From the NCBI GenBank assembly GCA_937996655.1, contig CALKUK010000013.1, forward strand, positions 372,001 through 436,000: a stretch of 64,000 bases of DNA, in the 5' to 3' direction. Below, piece by piece: positions 60,110 to 64,000 of the stretch (position 1 is its first letter; every line of letters begins with the position of its first letter). Source of the stretch: an uncultured Sphingomonadaceae bacterium (GTDB lineage Bacteria; Pseudomonadota; Alphaproteobacteria; Sphingomonadales; Sphingomonadaceae). A program made the position numbers and the translations under genes. The notes under the pieces are model-generated. The model searched no databases. It was not told where the DNA came from and saw only the letters and a list, made by a program, of their open reading frames with translations.

Positions 60110-60879
60110 GACGGAATGTAAAGTTGTGCAGATTTACCGCCGTCAACCGGGAGCGCGACGCCAGTGATGTAGCTTGCCGCGTCAGAAAGCATGAAGACGA
60201 TCGCTTCCGCGAGCTCTTCTGGCTTACCCCCACGTCCCATGGGGATGGCACCCGCCGTCTTGGCGGCCAGTTCCGGGGCTTTGAGCGCAAAGTCCTCCGT
60301 GGCTGCCGTGTTGACCTGCCCCGGTACGATGGCGTTCACGCGGATGCCCTTCAAGGCACCTTCCATAGCGGCGACCGCTGTAAACTGAATGAGCGCCGCC
60401 TTTGAGGCCGAATAGCTCGCATAATTGGCCATGGCGCGGATGCCCGTCGTCGACGAGATGTTGACGATGGAGCCTTTGCCCTGCGTCGCCATCACCGCCA
60501 TCGCCGCCTTGGTGCCGACGAACACGGCTTCGCTATTGACGGCAAAGTCCTTGCGCCAATGATCGAGCGTCAGCTTGCTGATCGGCGCGTAATGCACCGA
60601 CATGGCGTTGTTGACGAGCATGTCGAGCCGCCCATGGCGGGCCGCGACATCGGCGATGAGCGCCTCAAACGCCGGAAAGTCGGTCACATCGAGTTGAACC
60701 GCTTCGACTTTGCCGCCCTCAGCCTCAATATGCGCGCTGGCAATATCGAGTTGCTCCTGACGACGTCCGCAAATCACGACCGTCGCCCCGCGCCGGACAA
60801 GCAAAGCCGCCGTTGCCAAGCCAATCCCGTCGCTGCCGCCGGTCACAATCGCAACCTGGCCCGTCAAATCCTGAGTCAT
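60106..60879 (-). CDS. Short-chain dehydrogenase, first gene of its operon
   Basis: A 257-residue SDR: TGGSDGIGLATAALL, NNAMS in place of NNAG, catalytic SYSASK, PGQVNTAATED and a final DGGKSAQLYIPS. It faces the control region at 60901-60976 and opens the minus run ending at 54613. Its specificity is unknown. Confidence 0.82.
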   Translation of the reverse strand: MTQDLTGQVAIVTGGSDGIGLATAALLVRRGATVVICGRRQEQLDIASAHIEAEGGKVEAVQLDVTDFPAFEALIADVAARHGRLDMLVNNAMSVHYAPISKLTLDHWRKDFAVNSEAVFVGTKAAMAVMATQGKGSIVNISSTTGIRAMANYASYSASKAALIQFTAVAAMEGALKGIRVNAIVPGQVNTAATEDFALKAPELAAKTAGAIPMGRGGKPEELAEAIVFMLSDAASYITGVALPVDGGKSAQLYIPS

Positions 60880-60900
60880 TCAAGCACCTCTCACTCCAAT

Positions 60901-60976
60901 TTTCACGCATTTGATGTTTTACCTAGCCTTGTGTCAACATGATGCGTAAATTCTGTGAAACAAAATTACGAAAATG
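60901..60976. promoter_or_regulatory. Divergent control region with TGCGTA-N18-TACG element
   Basis: TGCGTA at 60943-60948 is followed 18 bases later by TACG at 60967-60970 (in ATTACGAA), exactly as at 34704-34731. An extra CACGCATTT lies 39 bp upstream, matching the extra ACGCAT 41 bp upstream at 34.66 kb. It serves two divergent SDR-headed operons (starts 60879 and 60991). Confidence 0.6.
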
Positions 60977-60990
60977 AGGATTCGAGAGGC

Positions 60991-61752
60991 ATGGTTGATC
61001 TGACAGGCAAAGTTGCCCTGATTACGGGGGCCGGACAAGGCGTGGGTCAGGGCATCGCGCTCGCCATGGCCGCAGCGGGAGCAAAGGTCGCCGTAACCGG
61101 CCGAACCCTCGAAAAACTGAAAAAAACCGTCGCCATGATCGCAGATCGGGGCGGCACCGCCATTGCCCTGCCCTGCAATGTGAAATCAGCCGACGATCTG
61201 AGCCGTATCGTCGCAGAGACCGTCTCGCAGCTCGGCAGCGTCGATATCCTTGTCAACAACGCGCAGGAAGTGCCCAATGGCAAACTGCTCGATGTGAGCG
61301 ATGAAGCTTTCCTTGCCGGTTTTGAATCCGGCCCCCTCGCCTCCTTCCGCCTGATGAAGTTGGTCCATCCGCATATGGTGGCGCGCGGCGGCGGGACGAT
61401 CTTCAACCTTGCCTCTTCAGCGGGCATCCGCTGGGATATGAGCGGCTATGGCGCCTATGGTGCGGTCAAGCAGGCGACACGCGTCCTCACGCGGGCCGGC
61501 GCCGCCGAATGGGGTCGCGAGGGAATCCGCGTTCTCACCATAGCGCCGCACGCGGAATCGCCGGGCCTCAAATGGTGGATTGAAAATAACCCGGATGAAG
61601 CGAAGGCGTTCTTCAAAACCATCCCGCTCGGCCGCATCGGCAAGCTGGAGGAGGATATCGGCCGCGCCGTCGTCACCCTGTGCGGGCCTGACATGGGCTA
61701 TCTGACGGGCACGACCATTCCGCTCGACGGTGGCCAAGCTAACTTCGACTGA
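60991..61752 (+). CDS. Short-chain dehydrogenase
   Basis: A 253-residue SDR with TGAGQGVGQGIALAMAAAGA, VNNAQE in place of NNAG, catalytic YGAVK and an ending PLDGGQANFD. The ATG at 60991 with AGGA upstream is preferred over a start at 60955 that lies inside the control region. It heads an operon with the EthD and AtuA-like genes. Confidence 0.82.
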   Translation: MVDLTGKVALITGAGQGVGQGIALAMAAAGAKVAVTGRTLEKLKKTVAMIADRGGTAIALPCNVKSADDLSRIVAETVSQLGSVDILVNNAQEVPNGKLLDVSDEAFLAGFESGPLASFRLMKLVHPHMVARGGGTIFNLASSAGIRWDMSGYGAYGAVKQATRVLTRAGAAEWGREGIRVLTIAPHAESPGLKWWIENNPDEAKAFFKTIPLGRIGKLEEDIGRAVVTLCGPDMGYLTGTTIPLDGGQANFD

Positions 61753-61780
61753 GACGTATTTCGGGGAGGATCAGCATCTC

Positions 61781-62482
61781 ATGGAAAAAGTCATCTGCGC
61801 GCTCTGGAAGCCGGAGACCGAGACCCGCGACGCCTTCAACGCCCGCATCCTGAGGGACTTGCCGGCACAGCTTGAGACCGCAGGCGCGTCCGGTGTGCGG
61901 ATCAACTTGGAAGACGCCATCACTGACACGGGCGCTGCGCTGCGCCAGACACGCGGCGCGGCGCAACATCATGCGACCATCCAGTTCTGGATGCCGTCGG
62001 CCAATGCGATCTTTCGCGGGGCCGGGGACGCGGTTCTTTCCGCCGCGGGGGAGCGCTTCGCCGCCTGGCTGGTGCTGGAATCGACCATCCTGCCCAATAA
62101 GGACCACGCGCCGGACAAAGGCGCCCGCAATTGGGGCTGGGCGCAGATGGCCTTCCTTACCCGCCCCGACAGACTGACCTTCGACCAATGGCTCGCCATC
62201 TGGCAGGACCATCACACCCGCGTCGCTATCGAGACCCAGTCCAACTTTGAATATGTGCAGAACATCGTCATCCGCGCGCTGACACCGGACGCTCCGCCTT
62301 ATGCCGCGATTGTCGAGGAGTGTTTTCCCGAAAGCGCACTCAGCGATCCGTTCGTCTTCTTTGATGCGGTGGGCGATCCCGAAAAGTTCAACGCAAATCT
62401 CGCCACGATGATGGACAGCTGTGACCGCTTCATCGATCGCGGGACCATCGACGTCATCCCCACCAGCCAATATAATTTCTGA
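61781..62482 (+). CDS. EthD-domain protein
   Basis: A 233-residue protein containing an EthD-type dimeric alpha/beta-barrel region (LTFDQWLAIWQDHHTRVAI, then QSNFEYVQNIVIRAL). The ATG at 61781 follows GGGGAGGA and is preferred over a GTG at 61730 inside the SDR gene. EthD-like proteins accompany oxidative catabolic enzymes such as P450 systems, but their activity is poorly defined. Confidence 0.75.
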   Translation: MEKVICALWKPETETRDAFNARILRDLPAQLETAGASGVRINLEDAITDTGAALRQTRGAAQHHATIQFWMPSANAIFRGAGDAVLSAAGERFAAWLVLESTILPNKDHAPDKGARNWGWAQMAFLTRPDRLTFDQWLAIWQDHHTRVAIETQSNFEYVQNIVIRALTPDAPPYAAIVEECFPESALSDPFVFFDAVGDPEKFNANLATMMDSCDRFIDRGTIDVIPTSQYNF

Positions 62483-62495
62483 CAGGATACCCTTC

Positions 62496-64000
62496 ATGAA
62501 AACAGTCCGCATCGGCGGCGGCAGCGCCTTCTTCATCGATAGCGCCATGGCGGTGCCACAGTTGTTGAAGGCCGGGGTCGACTACATCATCCTCGACTAT
62601 CTGGCCGAAGGCGCGATGGGGCTGCTTGGCCGGATGCGGCTGGCCGATCCCAAGGCTGGTTTCCCGTCCGATTTCATGGATGTTCATATCGGGCCATTCC
62701 TGACCCAGATCGCCGCCACGGGCACGCGGATTGCCGCCAATGCGGGCGGTGTTAATCCGCTGGCGCTGGCCGAAAAGCTGCGCGCACACATCGCAGAGCT
62801 GGGCCTCAACATTCCGGTATCGGTCATCCACGGTGATGACCTGATGGACCGGCTGGGCGACCTTGCCGACACGCGCGACATGTTCACCGGTGCACGCTTC
62901 CCGCAAGCTGGCGTCACCAGCTGCAACGCCTATCTGGGCGCCTTCCCGATTGCGGCAGCCTTCGAAAAAGGGGCGCAGATCGTCATCACAGGGCGCGTCG
63001 TTGATTCCGCATTGGCCCTTGGCGCGCTGATCCATGAATTTGGCTGGCAGGCTGAGGAGTTTGACAAGCTGTCCGCCGGAACACTGGCCGGGCATTTGAT
63101 TGAATGTGGGCCACAGGTCACCGGTGGCACCTTCACCGATTGGCGGGAGGTGGACGGCTGGGCGACCATCGGCGCACCCATTGCCGAATGTCATGCCGAT
63201 GGCAGCTGCGTCATCACCAAGCCGGACGGCACTGGCGGGCTCGTTTCCGTCGGCACGGTTGCGGAACAGATGCTCTATGAGGTCAGCGACCCTCAAGCCT
63301 ATCTGGTACCAGATGTGGCCTGCGACTTCTCGGCCGTCCGGATTGAACAGGCGGGAGAGAACCGCGTCCATGTGTCAGGGGCGATCGGCTATGCCCCCCC
63401 TGCAACTTTAAAAGCCTGCGCCACTTGGGATGATGGCTGGCGGGCCGTTGCCTATCAGCCCGTCATCGGCCCGGCTGCACGCGAACGGGCGACCAAGCAG
63501 GCTGCGGCCTTGTTTGAACGGGGCTCGCTGATGCTGCGTGGCCGCAACATGGCAGAGTGGCGACGGACCGAGGCCGTATTGATCGGCAGCGAAGAGGAAG
63601 TCGTCGCCAAGCTTGTCGTCGAACATGACGAGATGATGGCCGTCCAGATGTTCCTGCGTGAACAGTTCGCCGCCATCTCCGCCATGTCGCCGGGGACGAG
63701 CGTCGCTTTTGGCCCATCGGTCGCGCCGATGATGAACCTTGTGTCATTTACAGTGGGTCGCTCGATGGCCGTGCCGCATGTCGATGGTGCACCCTGCCCC
63801 GACCCGATCCGGCCCGCCTTTGCGCCAGATATGATCGTGCGCCCGGCCATACCACAAGCAACTGCCACGGGCGGCACGGCCACACTGGAAGCGCTGGCCT
63901 TCGCCCGCAGCGGAGAGAAAGGCGAAACCATCAATGTCGGTGTGATCGCACGCGATCCGGCGCATCTCGGCGCCCTGCGTGCCTCGCTGACACAGGCTGC
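62496..64000 (+). CDS. AtuA-like acyclic terpene utilisation family protein (DUF1446), cut by the window end
   Basis: A plus-strand frame opens at the ATG at 62496 and stays open to the last base, giving 501 codons so far. It begins MKTVRIGGGSAFFIDSAMAV, with GLLGRMRLADPKAG, GTRIAANAGGVNPLALA, VVITGRVVDSALALG and a late VRPAIPQATATGGTATLE. This is the AtuA/DUF1446 pattern. AtuA is essential for citronellol-type acyclic terpene breakdown in Pseudomonas, and its exact reaction is unclear. Here it sits with an SDR and an EthD gene under the shared control element, so it probably acts on an opened or branched CoA or acid intermediate. Confidence 0.8.
   Translation, partial: MKTVRIGGGSAFFIDSAMAVPQLLKAGVDYIILDYLAEGAMGLLGRMRLADPKAGFPSDFMDVHIGPFLTQIAATGTRIAANAGGVNPLALAEKLRAHIAELGLNIPVSVIHGDDLMDRLGDLADTRDMFTGARFPQAGVTSCNAYLGAFPIAAAFEKGAQIVITGRVVDSALALGALIHEFGWQAEEFDKLSAGTLAGHLIECGPQVTGGTFTDWREVDGWATIGAPIAECHADGSCVITKPDGTGGLVSVGTVAEQMLYEVSDPQAYLVPDVACDFSAVRIEQAGENRVHVSGAIGYAPPATLKACATWDDGWRAVAYQPVIGPAARERATKQAAALFERGSLMLRGRNMAEWRRTEAVLIGSEEEVVAKLVVEHDEMMAVQMFLREQFAAISAMSPGTSVAFGPSVAPMMNLVSFTVGRSMAVPHVDGAPCPDPIRPAFAPDMIVRPAIPQATATGGTATLEALAFARSGEKGETINVGVIARDPAHLGALRASLTQA

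Noticed and set aside
1..64000. tRNA, rRNA, insertion sequence or integrase genes
   Set aside because: I looked for characteristic motifs and transposase-like frames on both strands and saw none, so transfer of the cluster cannot be tied to a mobile element within this window.

Overview
The window looks like chromosome of a sphingomonad (Sphingomonadaceae-type alphaproteobacterium). The DNA is high-GC, a TonB-dependent receptor sits beside hydroxylase genes, and the intergenic palindromes are of the kind common in sphingomonads. Genus is an inference; there is no rRNA or tRNA gene to test it. Most of the window is a steroid-degradation supercluster using the aerobic 9,10-seco route. I find 56 protein genes. 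Two of them run off the ends of the window: a giant adhesin at the left and an AtuA-like gene at the right.

Layout. (1) 1-9871, minus: one continuous frame of about 3290 codons, the N-terminal part of a BapA-like giant adhesin with a prefix domain, Gly/Pro linker, Ig-like repeats and 148-residue beta repeats. (2) 9872-10317: AT-rich leader with a duplicated motif. (3) 10318-11947, minus: HsaB-like flavin reductase, NTF2-fold protein and TetR regulator, divergent from (4) 12029-16169, plus: TIM-barrel isomerase-like protein, Old-Yellow-Enzyme/Fe-S reductase and LuxR-type regulator. (5) 34616 down to 16170, minus: an 18.4-kb, tightly coupled gene run encoding HsaC, IpdA, IpdB, IpdC, EchA20, FadE-type dehydrogenases, FadA6, IpdF, MaoC, a textbook ketosteroid isomerase (KSI), a second thiolase, a CoA ligase and a Baeyer-Villiger monooxygenase (BVMO). 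This covers ring A meta-cleavage and most of ring C/D removal. (6) 34789-45580, plus: hsaA-hsaD-hsaE-hsaG-hsaF, a KstD-family flavoprotein, then an unusual tail of NTF2-fold, sulfotransferase, SDR, DUF1214, SRPBCC and NTF2-fold genes. (7) 45581-47451: palindromic repeats and an AT-rich islet with two membrane-protein genes. (8) 47470-54554: SDR and a BaiE-like NTF2-fold gene (divergent), TonB receptor, DUF1254/DUF1214 protein, cytochrome P450 and another NTF2-fold gene. (9) 60879 down to 54613, minus: SDRs, NTF2-fold, epimerase and a second KstD-like enzyme. (10) 60991 to the end, plus: SDR, EthD-domain protein and AtuA-like protein.

How it fits together. The TonB receptor probably imports a hydrophobic substrate. 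SDRs, KSI, KstD-like flavoproteins, P450, BVMO and NTF2-fold proteins would adjust hydroxyl, keto and double-bond positions. HsaA/HsaB, HsaC and HsaD open and split off ring A. HsaE/F/G convert the five-carbon piece to central metabolites. The CoA ligase, IpdF, FadE30, IpdC, EchA20, IpdAB and FadA6 dismantle the remaining two rings. No 9-alpha-hydroxylase (KshAB) is present in the window.

The strongest new signal is a shared bipartite element, TGCGTA-N18/19-TACG. It occurs once in each of the four divergent promoter regions between 34.6 and 61 kb (34.70, 48.25, 51.21 and 60.94 kb) and suggests one unidentified dimeric regulator for the supercluster. Other leads are a BaiE-like dehydratase candidate, a sulfotransferase inside a catabolic operon, seven NTF2-fold genes and the AT-rich islet.
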